Shown: positions 48,664 to 58,363 of the stretch, piece after piece
How the letters are laid out: each line of letters begins with the position of its first letter
Numbering within the stretch: the first letter of the stretch is position 1
Origin: Oscillospiraceae bacterium
GTDB taxonomy: Bacteria; Bacillota; Clostridia; Oscillospirales; CAG-272
Assembly (NCBI GenBank): GCA_015063845.1
Contig: SVTJ01000009.1
Span: forward strand, 1 to 64,000
Direction: 5' to 3'
DNA length: 64,000 nt
Position numbers and translations under genes: made by a program
The notes under the pieces: model-generated
The model's input: only the letters and a program-made list of their open reading frames with translations
Told to the model about the DNA's origin: nothing
Database searches by the model: none

Positions 48664-50049
48664 TTATATCCTCTTTACGTCAAACGAATTGAATACCGCT
48701 TCTCTTGCTTCGGCAACTGACGCGAACACGTCGGTCGCGAGCATCTGAGCGAGTATATTACCGATAGCCGTTGCCTCGGTAGGTCCTGCATACACAGGGA
48801 TATCTATTCTGTCAGCTGTGAGCTTGGAGAGATAATCGTCCTTGCTTCCGCCGCCGATTATGTGAAGCGCGTCAAGTGGCTTGCCTGCCGTCTCCTTGAG
48901 GTCTGCAATTGCCTCCGCATAGCAATTTGCGAGACTGTGATATACACAGCAAAGCATATGGTCAAGGGGCATATCGGGAGCGCCGCAATAATCCTTTATT
49001 GCCTGCATCATGCTCTTGGGAGCGAGGAACGCCTTATCGTTGACGTCTATTCTATACTCCGTATCGCCGAGAGCCGTTGCCATATCGCAGAGCTCTGCAA
49101 ACGAATACTTACCGCCAAGCTCCTTTTTGATGGACTGGATTATCCAAAGTCCCATTATATTCTTGAGGTATCTGTATCTTCTCTCTACGCCGCCCTCGTT
49201 GGTGAAATTCTTCTCACGGGAAGCGCAAGACGCGTCCGCCTCGGTCTTTTCAACGCCGAGAAGCGACCAAGTACCCGAGCTTATGTAGATAGCGTTATCC
49301 GAGTTTGTGGGAACTGCAAGCACAGCAGAGGCGGTGTCGTGTGAGCCCGGATGGATGACTGTAAGGTCATAGCCTATCTCGTCTCTAATCTCGGGCTTAA
49401 GATTTCCGAGTATCTCGCAGGGCTCGCTGAGCTTTCCGAAAAGCTTTTTGGGGTAACCGAGCTTTTCGATAAGCTCCATATCCCATTCTCCGCTCTTTGC
49501 GTTCAGCATTCCGGACGTACTTGCGACCGTATATTCCTGATGCGCTACGCCCGTCAAAAGGTAGCCGAGATAGTCGGGAGTGAACAGCAGCTTATCAGCC
49601 GCCTCCAGATGCTCGGGATTTTCCATTTTTATCGCCATAAGCTGGAATACCGAGTTATAATTCTGCTTCTGGATACCCGTGTGAGCATAAAGCTCATCCT
49701 CGGAAACTATCTTATAAACCTCGGGAGCTGAAGCCTCGGTGCGGCTATCGCGGTAGCCGACAGCGTCTCCGAGCATATTACCGTCCTTATCTACAAGAAC
49801 AAAGTCAACGCCCCATGTATCTATTCCCAAATAAGCGGGTATTTTTCCAATTTCCTTACACTTTTTAAGTCCGAGCACAAGATGCTTGGAAAGAGATTCA
49901 TGATCCCAGCAAAGGTGACCGTTCTTCTCGCTCATTCCGTTTGGAAAGCGATAGACCTCCTCAAGCTGTATTTTTCCGTTTTCAATCCAACCGAGAATAT
50001 GTCTTCCGCTGGACGCTCCTATATCGACAGCAAGATAATACGTAGGCAT
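48664..50049 (-). CDS. rhaB: Rhamnulokinase
   Basis: 461 aa FGGY kinase. Opens with YYLAVDIGASSGRHILGW, the RhaB signature; GIDTWGVDFVLVDKDG (~75), VIHPGSHDTASAVLAVP (~235) and LHIIGGGSKDDYLSKLTADR (~395) are typical. Phosphorylates L-rhamnulose. GGAGG RBS. First gene of rhaB-rhaA-GH20; no aldolase (rhaD) or transporter is in the window. Confidence 0.97.
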   Translation of the reverse strand: MPTYYLAVDIGASSGRHILGWIENGKIQLEEVYRFPNGMSEKNGHLCWDHESLSKHLVLGLKKCKEIGKIPAYLGIDTWGVDFVLVDKDGNMLGDAVGYRDSRTEASAPEVYKIVSEDELYAHTGIQKQNYNSVFQLMAIKMENPEHLEAADKLLFTPDYLGYLLTGVAHQEYTVASTSGMLNAKSGEWDMELIEKLGYPKKLFGKLSEPCEILGNLKPEIRDEIGYDLTVIHPGSHDTASAVLAVPTNSDNAIYISSGTWSLLGVEKTEADASCASREKNFTNEGGVERRYRYLKNIMGLWIIQSIKKELGGKYSFAELCDMATALGDTEYRIDVNDKAFLAPKSMMQAIKDYCGAPDMPLDHMLCCVYHSLANCYAEAIADLKETAGKPLDALHIIGGGSKDDYLSKLTADRIDIPVYAGPTEATAIGNILAQMLATDVFASVAEAREAVFNSFDVKRI

Positions 50050-50080
50050 AGCTACCTCCTAAAATTTCTTAATATACAAC

Positions 50081-50110
50081 ATTTTATCACACAGCAAGCA
50101 TTCCCGTCAA
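50081..50110 (-). promoter_or_regulatory. Promoter of rhaB-rhaA-GH20
   Basis: Minus strand TTGACG (50105-50110), 18 bp, TAAAAT (50081-50086). Confidence 0.65.
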
Positions 50111-50183
50111 GTATAAACTTTATTTTTAACAAAAATGCGATATAAAAAGTGTGTTTTACGACATAAAAAAGATACTGTGATTA

Positions 50184-50212
50184 TTGACTTGCCGTTCTTT
50201 TTATGGTATAAT
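50184..50212 (+). promoter_or_regulatory. Promoter of the alpha-galactosidase gene
   Basis: TTGACT (50184-50189), 17 bp, TATAAT (50207-50212). It is divergent to the rhaB promoter with about 70 bp between the -35 boxes, a natural place for a shared regulator, though no clear dyad operator stands out. Confidence 0.75.
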
Positions 50213-50247
50213 TTCGGTAAATAAACAACACTTAGTGAGGTAATATA

Positions 50248-52428
50248 ATGGCTATTACATTCAACGAGCAAACAAAAACCTTTTACCTTGACGGTAAGGA
50301 TATGACCTATGCCTTTCGCATAACCGAATCGGGCTATCTCGCTCATCTTTGGTGCGGTTGTCCTATCGGTCATGACGACCTTTCCTATCATAACGCGAGA
50401 GGAAGGATATCGTTTTGCGCTACGGCTCCAGGTGGAACGGTAACCAGCGCAAATGCTTACTATGTCTTCCACCCCGAAATATCCTTCTTCGGAACGAGCG
50501 ACTACCGTGAGCCTTCCGTTCAGATACAGACTGCTGACGGCGACAGGCTCTGCGACCTTCTCTACAACTCCCACGAGATACTTCCCGCAAAGCCCGCCAT
50601 AAACGGAATGCCCTCAATGAGAGGCGGAGAGACACTTGTCGTCCATCTCAAGGATGCTTACAGCGATTTTGGCGCAGACCTTTACTATACGGTCTACGAC
50701 GACGCTTCCGTCGTTGCACGCAGAGTTGTTTTTGTAAACGGTACAGACCGTCCGATAAAGCTTCTCCGCGCTTATTCCTTCGCTTTTGGTCTTCCGGGTC
50801 AGGAATACGACGTTATGTCGCTTCAGGGCTCTTGGGCATGTGAGAGAAGCCCCGAGATAATTCCCATGCACCACGGTGTTGTCTCTATCGACTCCAAGAG
50901 ATGCACCTCGTCCGCAACGCTCAATCCCTTTATTGCTCTTATGACAAAGGGCGCGACCGAAACGACGGGACGCGTTATCGGTGTTAACCTTATATACTCC
51001 TCCTCTTTTGTTCTCAAGGTCGAGGGCTCTTGCTTGGGTGACACAGTCGTAACGGGCGGTATAAACGATTTTGACTTTACTTGGAATCTCGGCGTTGGCG
51101 AGAGCTTTGAAACGCCCGAGGCTGTTATCGCCGTATCTCACGAGGGTCTCGGCGGAATGAGCCGCGCATTCCACGACGCATACAGAAATCATCTTATTCC
51201 TAAAAAGAGAGTTTTTGAGAGCCGTCCCATCGTTATCAACAACTGGGAGGCTACTTACTTCAAGTTTGATACTGAAAAGCTCAAGGCTATCGTTGACGCT
51301 GTCGAGGGCACGGGCATTGATACACTCGTTCTTGACGACGGTTGGTTTGGCAAGCGCGACAACGACAAATCCGGACTTGGCGACTGGGTAGTCAACGAGC
51401 AAAAGCTTGAGGGCGGACTTAAGGCAATAATCGACCACACCCACTCCAAGGGAATGAAGTTCGGTCTTTGGTTTGAGCCTGAGATGATAAGCGAGGATTC
51501 GGATATATTCCGCGCTCATCCCGACTATGCGATAGGTAAGCCGGGGCGTCCGAGATGCTACTCGAGAACACAGTATATGATGGACCTCACCCGCAAGGAT
51601 GTCCGTGATTATATCGTAAACTCCGTCAACAAGGTGCTTGCCGAGAACGATATTGACTACGTCAAGTGGGACTACAACAGAAACGTAACCGATGCTTTCT
51701 CGGTTGAGCTTGAGCCCGAGAAGCAAATGGAATTTGCTCACCGCTACGTGCTTGGCGTATACGACCTCTTTGAGCGTATAGTCAACGCAAATCCCAACGT
51801 ATTCTTTGAGGGCTGCTCGGGTGGCGGCGCGCGCTTTGACGGCGGTGTGCTTGCATACTTCCCGCAGATATGGACGTCCGACGATACCGATGCCGAGGAG
51901 CGCACAAAGATACAGTACGGTACTTCCATGGTCTATCCCCTTTCTGCTATGAGCGCTCACGTATCCGCAGTTCCCAATCACCAGACCAACCGCATAACCT
52001 CTATGGCAACACGTGCGGATATTGCTCACCTCGGAGCTACGGGATACGAGCTTGACACGACCGAATTCACCGATGAGGACAGAGAGATGGTCAAGGCGCA
52101 GGTCGAGGAATATAAGATGCTCGAAGAGCTTATTCTTAAGGGTGACGTTTACCGTATCGACTCTCCCTTCAACAGCGGATTCTTTACTCAGGCAGTGGTC
52201 TCTAAGGATAAGTCAAGCGCAATGCTCACCGTTTACCGCAGACTTTCCGATCCCAATGCTGAGCGTCACAGAGTATGTCTTGCGGGTCTTGACAAGGATA
52301 AGACCTATCATATCGAAGGTCTTGACATTACCGCAAAGGGCTCAACGCTTATGAACGTCGGTATAGTGATCCAATACGGCAAACGAGACTTCTGGTCTGA
52401 AACTTATATTGTTACAGAGGTCAAGTAA
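50248..52428 (+). CDS. Alpha-galactosidase, GH36
   Basis: 726 aa, normal for bacterial GH36 group I. N-terminal super-sandwich (~1-310), then the barrel: PIVINNWEATYFKFDTEKL (~331), DTLVLDDGWFGKRD (~361), GLWFEPEMIS (~410), IDYVKWDYNRNVTDAF (nucleophile Asp, ~477), FEGCSGGGARFDGG and IWTSDDTDAEER (acid/base Asp, ~547). C-terminal beta domain. Cytoplasmic; hydrolyses alpha-1,6-galactosides such as melibiose or raffinose family sugars. RBS GAGG. Monocistronic with strong terminator. Confidence 0.95.
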   Translation: MAITFNEQTKTFYLDGKDMTYAFRITESGYLAHLWCGCPIGHDDLSYHNARGRISFCATAPGGTVTSANAYYVFHPEISFFGTSDYREPSVQIQTADGDRLCDLLYNSHEILPAKPAINGMPSMRGGETLVVHLKDAYSDFGADLYYTVYDDASVVARRVVFVNGTDRPIKLLRAYSFAFGLPGQEYDVMSLQGSWACERSPEIIPMHHGVVSIDSKRCTSSATLNPFIALMTKGATETTGRVIGVNLIYSSSFVLKVEGSCLGDTVVTGGINDFDFTWNLGVGESFETPEAVIAVSHEGLGGMSRAFHDAYRNHLIPKKRVFESRPIVINNWEATYFKFDTEKLKAIVDAVEGTGIDTLVLDDGWFGKRDNDKSGLGDWVVNEQKLEGGLKAIIDHTHSKGMKFGLWFEPEMISEDSDIFRAHPDYAIGKPGRPRCYSRTQYMMDLTRKDVRDYIVNSVNKVLAENDIDYVKWDYNRNVTDAFSVELEPEKQMEFAHRYVLGVYDLFERIVNANPNVFFEGCSGGGARFDGGVLAYFPQIWTSDDTDAEERTKIQYGTSMVYPLSAMSAHVSAVPNHQTNRITSMATRADIAHLGATGYELDTTEFTDEDREMVKAQVEEYKMLEELILKGDVYRIDSPFNSGFFTQAVVSKDKSSAMLTVYRRLSDPNAERHRVCLAGLDKDKTYHIEGLDITAKGSTLMNVGIVIQYGKRDFWSETYIVTEVK

Positions 52429-52433
52429 AAATA

Positions 52434-52467
52434 AAAACAGCCGCACGCTCGTGCGGCTGTTTTGTTT
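52434..52467 (+). terminator. Terminator of the alpha-galactosidase gene
   Basis: AAACAGCCGCACG / CGTGCGGCTGTTT followed by TGTTTT. Confidence 0.9.
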
Positions 52468-52474
52468 TATCTCC

Positions 52475-52488
52475 AAATTAGGATTTGT
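52475..52488. repeat. Solo 14-bp end of the 440-bp element
   Basis: AAATTAGGATTTGT equals the element ends at 10196 and 10404 (one base), with no body or second end nearby. Probably a decayed copy or a target-site preference. Confidence 0.4.
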
Positions 52489-52520
52489 TTTCAAAAAACT
52501 CATTTATTTTTTCTAAGCTC

Positions 52521-52549
52521 TTGAAAAGAAAAAAGATTAGTTGTATAAT
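52521..52549 (+). promoter_or_regulatory. Promoter of the fumC operon
   Basis: TTGAAA (52521-52526), 17 bp, TATAAT (52544-52549). Confidence 0.8.
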
Positions 52550-52591
52550 ATAATATGTTATTATGTATATGTATCACACGCGAGGTGAATT

Positions 52592-53968
52592 ATGGAATAT
52601 AGAATAGAGCACGACTCTATGGGCGAGATACGCGTTGGGGCGGACAAGCTCTGGGGTGCGCAGACACAGCGCAGCCTCGAAAACTTCAAAATAGGTGTGG
52701 GTACGGACACTATGCCCACCGAAATAATACACGCCTTCGGCATTCTCAAAAAGGCGGCAGCCATAGCAAACGCAAAGCTTCGTCCCGAGAAAATGACCGA
52801 ACAAAAGCTCGCGGCTATCTCTACCGCATGCGATGAGGTGATCTCGGGCGCTCTCGCATCTCACTTCCCTCTCGTCGTTTTCCAGACGGGTAGCGGAACA
52901 CAGTCGAATATGAACGCTAACGAGGTGATAGCAAACAGAGCAAATCAAATACTCGGCAAAGCTTTGCTTCATCCAAATGACGACGTGAATATGTCACAGT
53001 CCTCTAACGACACCTTCCCCACAGCTATGCACGTAGCCGCAGTAGTGGCAATAAAGCAACGCCTTCTGCCCTCGCTCGATGCTCTCATAAATACACTCAT
53101 ACGTCTCGAGGCGGAAAATGAGGGAGTGGTAAAGAGCGGAAGAACACATCTTCAGGACGCAACGCCTATAAGCTTCTCTCAGGAGATATCGGGCTGGCGC
53201 GCGTCGCTCGTGCGTGACCGTGAGCTTATCGAGTGCTCCCTGTCTCCCCTTTGCGAGCTCGCGCTCGGCGGCACGGCAGTGGGCACGGGACTTAATGCGC
53301 CAATAGGCTTTGATACGGCAGTTGCCGAGGAGATATCAAGCATCACGGGATATAAATTTATCACTGCATCAAATAAATTCCACGCGCTCACTTCAAAAGA
53401 CGAGCTCGTGTTCGCTCACGGCGCTCTCAAGGCGCTTGCGGCAGATATGATGAAGATAGCGAACGACGTCCGTTGGCTGGCGTCAGGTCCTCGTGTGGGG
53501 CTTGGGGAGATAAGCATTCCCGAGAACGAGCCCGGGTCGTCAATAATGCCCGGTAAGGTCAATCCCACGCAATGCGAGGCGGTAACTATGGTTGCAGTTC
53601 AGGTCATCGCAAACGACGTAGCGGTTGGTATGAGCGCGTCGCAAGGCAACTTTGAGCTCAACGTATTTATGCCCGTTTGCATATCTAACTTTTTGCAGTC
53701 TGTAAGACTTCTCGCCGACGCAATAGCTTCTTTTGATAAGAACTGCGCTTCGGGTATCGTCGCAAACAGACAAAAGATGCACGATAATCTCCACAATTCT
53801 CTTATGCTCGTGACCGCACTCAATCCGTATATCGGATACGAGAATGCCGCAAAGGTAGCAAAGCTTGCGTATGCCGAGGGTATTTCCCTGCGAGAGGCGT
53901 GCCTTAAGCTCGGTCTTATGAGCGAAGAGCAGTTTGACAGCGTTTTCAAGCCCGAACAAATGATTTAA
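52592..53968 (+). CDS. fumC: Fumarate hydratase class II
   Basis: 458 aa. Aspartase/fumarase superfamily: GEIRVGADKLWGAQTQRSLENF at the N terminus, FQTGSGTQSNMNANEVIANRA, SGRTHLQDATP (~182), and the signature GSSIMPGKVNPTQCEA (~312). Iron-free tetrameric enzyme. RBS GAGG. First of five genes; adjacent malic enzyme suggests fumarate-malate-pyruvate interconversion. Confidence 0.96.
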   Translation: MEYRIEHDSMGEIRVGADKLWGAQTQRSLENFKIGVGTDTMPTEIIHAFGILKKAAAIANAKLRPEKMTEQKLAAISTACDEVISGALASHFPLVVFQTGSGTQSNMNANEVIANRANQILGKALLHPNDDVNMSQSSNDTFPTAMHVAAVVAIKQRLLPSLDALINTLIRLEAENEGVVKSGRTHLQDATPISFSQEISGWRASLVRDRELIECSLSPLCELALGGTAVGTGLNAPIGFDTAVAEEISSITGYKFITASNKFHALTSKDELVFAHGALKALAADMMKIANDVRWLASGPRVGLGEISIPENEPGSSIMPGKVNPTQCEAVTMVAVQVIANDVAVGMSASQGNFELNVFMPVCISNFLQSVRLLADAIASFDKNCASGIVANRQKMHDNLHNSLMLVTALNPYIGYENAAKVAKLAYAEGISLREACLKLGLMSEEQFDSVFKPEQMI

Positions 53969-53978
53969 GGAACTTTAT

Positions 53979-55157
53979 ATGGATATAAGAAAGCAATCAC
54001 TCAAAAAGCATTACGAATGGGGCGGCAAGATAGAGGTCGTCAGTCGCTGCAAGATAGAAGATAGACAAGACCTTTCCCTTGCATACACCCCCGGTGTCGC
54101 AGAGCCGTGTCTTGAAATAAACAAGGATATAAACAAGTCGTACGAGCTCACAAGGAGATCAAATCTTGTGGCTGTCGTGACGGACGGTACGGCAGTGCTG
54201 GGGCTCGGCGATATAGGACCTGAGGCAGGAATGCCCGTTATGGAAGGCAAGTGCGCTCTTTTCAAGGAGTTTGCGGACGTTGACGCATTTCCTATCTGCG
54301 TACGCTCAAAGGACGTCGACGAGATAGTAAGAACGGTATATCTTATCTCGGGCAGCTTCGGCGGAATAAATCTTGAAGACATAAGCGCGCCTCGATGCTT
54401 TGAGATAGAGAAAAAGCTCAAGGAGATATGCGACATTCCCGTATTTCACGATGACCAGCACGGAACTGCGATAGTCGTTGCGGCGGCGCTTCTCAATGCG
54501 CTCAAGATAGTCAAAAAAGATATCGGCAAGGTACGTGTCGTTATAAACGGAGCGGGCAGCGCAGGCTGCGCTATCGGAAAGCACCTTTTGAATATGGGTG
54601 TAAAAGACCTAATTATGGTCGACCGCTTTGGCATTATTTGCGAGGGAGACAGTCAGCTCAACGAGGCTCACCGCGAAATAGCCGCTCTTACGAACAAAGA
54701 GCATTTGGTCGGAACTCTTGCAGATGCCATGAACGGTGCTGACGTGTTTATCGGAGTATCCGCTCCGAATATCGTCAGCGAGGATATGGTGCGCTCAATG
54801 GCTTCCGACGCAATAGTGTTCCCTATGGCAAACCCCACACCCGAGATAATGCCCGACAAGGCACTCGCCGCAGGTGCGAGAATAGTCGGCACGGGTCGCT
54901 CCGATTTTCCAAACCAGATAAACAACGTGCTTGCATTCCCAGGTATTTTCCGCGGCGCGCTCGATTGCAGAGCATCGTGCATAAACGAGGAGATGAAGGT
55001 GGCAACGTCTTACGCGCTTGCTTCGCTTATACCCGAGGATGAGCTCAGAGAGGACAATATAATCGCTCCCGCGCTTGACAAACGTGTGGCGGCGGTAGTT
55101 GCAAAGGCTGTTATAGATGCCGCGCACAAAACCGATGTTGCAAGAAAGGATGTATAA
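53979..55157 (+). CDS. NAD(P)-dependent malic enzyme
   Basis: 392 aa, short bacterial type. LAYTPGVAEPCLEI with the catalytic Tyr near 35, RRSNLVAVVTDGTAVLGLGDIGPEAGMPVMEGK with the Lys near 92, ISAPRCFEIE with metal ligands, FHDDQHGTAIVVAAALL and a Rossmann VVINGAGSAGCAIGKHLL. Oxidative decarboxylation of malate to pyruvate. Ten bases after fumC, 2 bases before the PHP gene. Confidence 0.95.
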   Translation: MDIRKQSLKKHYEWGGKIEVVSRCKIEDRQDLSLAYTPGVAEPCLEINKDINKSYELTRRSNLVAVVTDGTAVLGLGDIGPEAGMPVMEGKCALFKEFADVDAFPICVRSKDVDEIVRTVYLISGSFGGINLEDISAPRCFEIEKKLKEICDIPVFHDDQHGTAIVVAAALLNALKIVKKDIGKVRVVINGAGSAGCAIGKHLLNMGVKDLIMVDRFGIICEGDSQLNEAHREIAALTNKEHLVGTLADAMNGADVFIGVSAPNIVSEDMVRSMASDAIVFPMANPTPEIMPDKALAAGARIVGTGRSDFPNQINNVLAFPGIFRGALDCRASCINEEMKVATSYALASLIPEDELREDNIIAPALDKRVAAVVAKAVIDAAHKTDVARKDV

Positions 55158-55159
55158 CT

Positions 55160-55888
55160 ATGAATTTCAAAGAACTTGTCGCTGAATATGCTTACAAGAC
55201 AGAGCTTCACTCTCACACCTATCCCGTAAGCGCTTGCGGTCAGGTGCTCGCAGAGGACAGCGTTAAGATACACCGTGATGCGGGGGTAAGCACGCTGGTC
55301 ATCACCAATCACTTGACCGATTATCACCTTGTCGGAAGAACGACTGCCGAGGTCGCCGAGTATTACGTTTCCGACTACTACAAGGCGCTTGAGGCGGCAA
55401 AGGGCACGGATATGTGCGTAGCGCTCGGCTGTGAGCTTAAATTCGAGGGTACAAAAAACGATTATCTCATCTATGGCATCTGCCCTGACGATATTGAGAA
55501 GATAGTTTCGTATATTCCACGCAGTATTGAGGAGTTTTACAGAGACTTCAAAAATGACAAAAACGTAATAATCCACGCGCACCCCAGACGCGCGAATATG
55601 GACCCTACACCTTACGGATACGTTGACGGACTTGAGGTATTCAATATGCACCCCGGACTCGAGGCAAAGATAGTATATACCGCAAAGGACGCAAAAGACA
55701 GAGGGCTTCTCGTGACGGGCGGCAGCGATTTCCACGTTTGTCACTCAACCCTTACAAAGCAGGCTAACTGCCTTATGCGTACAAAGCATCAGCTTCGCGA
55801 CTCGTACGACGTAGCCGAGGCGATAAAATCCAAAGATGTGATATTCGATATATTCGGAAATATAATACTTCCCTATTTTCAGGCTTAA
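55160..55888 (+). CDS. PHP-domain phosphoesterase, copy 1
   Basis: 242 aa. PHP (polymerase and histidinol phosphatase) fold: KTELHSHTYPVS (metal motif H-x-H, ~16), STLVITNHLTDY (~46), ALGCELKFEG (Glu, ~92), VIIHAHPRRA (~135) and VTGGSDFHV (~193). All metal ligands are present. Substrate unknown; PHP proteins of this size hydrolyse phosphoesters, for example histidinol phosphate or nucleotide-type substrates. Paralogous to the next gene, so the pair arose by tandem duplication. Confidence 0.88.
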   Translation: MNFKELVAEYAYKTELHSHTYPVSACGQVLAEDSVKIHRDAGVSTLVITNHLTDYHLVGRTTAEVAEYYVSDYYKALEAAKGTDMCVALGCELKFEGTKNDYLIYGICPDDIEKIVSYIPRSIEEFYRDFKNDKNVIIHAHPRRANMDPTPYGYVDGLEVFNMHPGLEAKIVYTAKDAKDRGLLVTGGSDFHVCHSTLTKQANCLMRTKHQLRDSYDVAEAIKSKDVIFDIFGNIILPYFQA

Positions 55889-55900
55889 CGCGAGGTAAAA

Positions 55901-56617
55901 ATGGACTTCAGAAAAATTTTAGAGGAATACTCATACAAGACAGAGCTTCACGCTCACACCAGCCCCGTCAGTAACTGCGGAAAGCTCCCTGCCGCTTTTG
56001 ACGCGAAGCTTTACGCAAAGATCGGCTGTAATACTCTCACTATAACCAATCATATGGACCCCGACAAGTACAGAAGATTTCCCAATCCCGCAGATCTTGC
56101 AGAGTTCTATCTTTCGGACTACTACAAAGCAAAGGAAGCGGCAGATGGCACGGGAATGAGCGTTGCTCTCGGTGTTGAGATACGCTTTGTGGGCACGATA
56201 AACGACTACCTCGTTTACGGCATCTCTCCCGAGGACGTTGAGGAGATAGCAACCTACCTGCCGCTTGGTATCGAGGCGTTTTATAAGGGCTTCAAGAATA
56301 ATAAGAACGTAATTATCCACGCTCATCCCTTCCGCAACGGAATGGAGCCTACTCCTCTCGGATACGTTGACGGCATCGAAAGTCTCAATCTCCACCCCTC
56401 TCCCAACTCCCGTGTCGGTATCGCAGCACGCTTCGCACGTGATAACGATCTGCTCGTTACTGCCGGAAGTGACTTCCACGACCCCGATAGAATGGCTATG
56501 GGACTTATGAGAACAAAGACGCAGATGCGTGACTCCTTTGATATCGCAGAGGCTATAAAGTCACGCGACGTGGTGTTCGATATGTCGGGACACATAGTTA
56601 TCCCCTACCTCTACTGA
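55901..56617 (+). CDS. PHP-domain phosphoesterase, copy 2
   Basis: 238 aa. Same layout as copy 1: KTELHAHTSPVSNC, NTLTITNHMDPD, ALGVEIRFVGT, NVIIHAHPFRNGMEPTP and VTAGSDFHDPD. Roughly half of the residues are identical to copy 1 by eye, with the metal ligands conserved and the loops divergent, which suggests different substrates rather than recent copies. 12 nt after copy 1. Confidence 0.88.
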   Translation: MDFRKILEEYSYKTELHAHTSPVSNCGKLPAAFDAKLYAKIGCNTLTITNHMDPDKYRRFPNPADLAEFYLSDYYKAKEAADGTGMSVALGVEIRFVGTINDYLVYGISPEDVEEIATYLPLGIEAFYKGFKNNKNVIIHAHPFRNGMEPTPLGYVDGIESLNLHPSPNSRVGIAARFARDNDLLVTAGSDFHDPDRMAMGLMRTKTQMRDSFDIAEAIKSRDVVFDMSGHIVIPYLY

Positions 56618-56632
56618 TAAAGGAGCTTAAAT

Positions 56633-56905
56633 ATGGCTAAGAAGTATTTTTGGGAAATAAAAGAGGTCACTGAGGAAAACGCAGAGGTCACTCACAGCGT
56701 TTCTCTCGTTTGCTCTGCTATTTCGGGAAAGGCTATCATTACCATTGACGGCGATGAATACAATATAAGCGTAAAGCCGTTCTCGCTTAAGGGCACAAAC
56801 CAGATGTTCCGTCTTGGAGAAATGGCTGCTTTGATAGATTTCCCCAAAAAGGGAGAGCCCCGCATAATCATTGACGGAGAGGCTGTCGAGGCAAGCAAGA
56901 GCTAA
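56633..56905 (+). CDS. Small conserved-looking protein of unknown function
   Basis: 90 aa. No signal, no membrane segment. Beta-rich composition with EVTEENAEVTHSVSLVCSAISGKAIITIDGDEYNIS and a C-terminal IIIDGEAV. Preceded by AAGGAG and 15 nt after the second PHP gene, ending at the operon terminator. No family recognised; it might be a small beta-sandwich accessory. Confidence 0.7.
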   Translation: MAKKYFWEIKEVTEENAEVTHSVSLVCSAISGKAIITIDGDEYNISVKPFSLKGTNQMFRLGEMAALIDFPKKGEPRIIIDGEAVEASKS

Positions 56906-56945
56906 AAAAACAAATATTCCCCATAAATCGAGGCGGAATACAATT

Positions 56946-56977
56946 AAACGGTTGAGTAGTTTACTCAACCGTTTTTT
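56946..56977 (+). terminator. Terminator of the fumC operon
   Basis: AAACGGTTGAGTA / TACTCAACCGTTT followed by TTTTTC. Confidence 0.9.
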
Positions 56978-56998
56978 CATATCATTAATAAATTGGTG

Positions 56999-57027
56999 TT
57001 GGAATAGTCACATTTTGGGTGTATAAT
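56999..57027 (+). promoter_or_regulatory. Promoter of the ymfF operon
   Basis: TTGGAA (56999-57004), 17 bp, TATAAT (57022-57027). Confidence 0.75.
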
Positions 57028-57067
57028 TATACTGTATTATTATAATTGATCGGAGAAAGACCTTTCG

Positions 57068-58363
57068 ATGATACCAAAAAAGTATACCGTAGCTGATAAT
57101 ATTCGGCTATCCTACATACAAACAGATAAATTCAAGGCAGAGGCACTGACGGTATCTCTCGATATGCCGCTGACACCCGAGAACTACGTTCTCTCACACG
57201 TGCTGTGTATCGCGCTCGGCAGAGGCTGCGAGCGTCTTCCCTCTATTGCCGACATCAACCGTGAGCTTGACGAGCTGTATTCGTCAACTCTTTCCTTTAA
57301 CACGACCACAAGAGGAGATAATCTCTCGGTGTGCCTTTGCGCGGATATGATAAGCAATAAATTCGTCACCGACGGTACAGACGTTCTGCGCGGTGTTCTG
57401 CACACAGGAGCAGATATGCTTATGCGCCCTTTGCTCCGTGACGGTGTTTTTCTGCCCGACACCGTGGAAAAGGTCAAGATATCATTTCTCGACCACGTAA
57501 AGTCAATAAAGAACTATCCAAAGCTATACGCGTCCGCAAGGCTCGGTGAGCTTATGGACAGAAATTGCGATAACAACATAACGCTTGAATACGTACTTGA
57601 AGCTACCAAAAAAGTTGACGCGGCAATGCTCTCCACCTTTTACACGAGCCTTATTTCCGACTGCTCGATGAACGTGTTTTACGTCGGGTCTCAGTCGCAA
57701 GAGCAGGTTATACACGCGCTTACCGACGCCTTTGCGGGATTTATCGGAGTGTCTAAAGCTCCCCCGATAATGCCGCGCATAAAGACACCAACTGAATATA
57801 TCAGCGTTACCGAGGATATGCCACTTAAGCAAGGCACGCTTGCTATGGGCTTCCGCACGGGAGCGGGAGTTCCCGAGAACACCGACACTGTACTCACAGT
57901 ATTGAACGAGATATTCGGCGGCTCAGCGGCATCAAAGCTTTTCCTCAATGTGAGAGAAAGAATGAGCCTTTGCTACTATTGCGGCTCAAAGGTGAGCCTG
58001 CTGTCGGGAAATATGAGTGTCCGCTCGGGACTTGATAATTCAAACAAGGATATCGCCGCTGAGGAGATACTTCGCCAGCTTTCACTTATTGCCAAGGGTG
58101 AGGTCAGCGAAAAGGAAATGATAGCGGCAAGACAAAGCATTGAATACACCTATTCGCAAATATACGATTCGCCGCGCGCACTTCAAAACTTCTATCTTGA
58201 GGGTGAGCTGTTCGGTATTGCGGAAACGGTTGAGGAGCACAAGCAAAAATTGCTTGCGGTAAGTGCTGAGGACGTTTGCCGCTTGGCGCAAAATACCGTT
58301 CACGACACGGTGTTTTACATTCACGGAACAAGCACGGAAAGTGAGGACGAAGACGATGAATAA
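57068..58363 (+). CDS. ymfF: M16 family peptidase homologue YmfF (non-catalytic half)
   Basis: 431 aa. M16 insulinase fold but the HxxEH zinc motif is replaced (SHVLCIALGRGCERLPS at the usual position), so probably inactive. The C-terminal half shows the R/Y pair region NVRERMSLCYYCGSKVSLLSG. It overlaps ymfH by 8 bp; together they form the heterodimeric pair linked in B. subtilis to 5-aminopentanol modification of elongation factor P. Confidence 0.9.
   Translation: MIPKKYTVADNIRLSYIQTDKFKAEALTVSLDMPLTPENYVLSHVLCIALGRGCERLPSIADINRELDELYSSTLSFNTTTRGDNLSVCLCADMISNKFVTDGTDVLRGVLHTGADMLMRPLLRDGVFLPDTVEKVKISFLDHVKSIKNYPKLYASARLGELMDRNCDNNITLEYVLEATKKVDAAMLSTFYTSLISDCSMNVFYVGSQSQEQVIHALTDAFAGFIGVSKAPPIMPRIKTPTEYISVTEDMPLKQGTLAMGFRTGAGVPENTDTVLTVLNEIFGGSAASKLFLNVRERMSLCYYCGSKVSLLSGNMSVRSGLDNSNKDIAAEEILRQLSLIAKGEVSEKEMIAARQSIEYTYSQIYDSPRALQNFYLEGELFGIAETVEEHKQKLLAVSAEDVCRLAQNTVHDTVFYIHGTSTESEDEDDE

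Noticed and set aside
50614-52029. 471-aa minus-strand ORF
   Set aside because: Antisense to the GH36 gene, which has all catalytic motifs.
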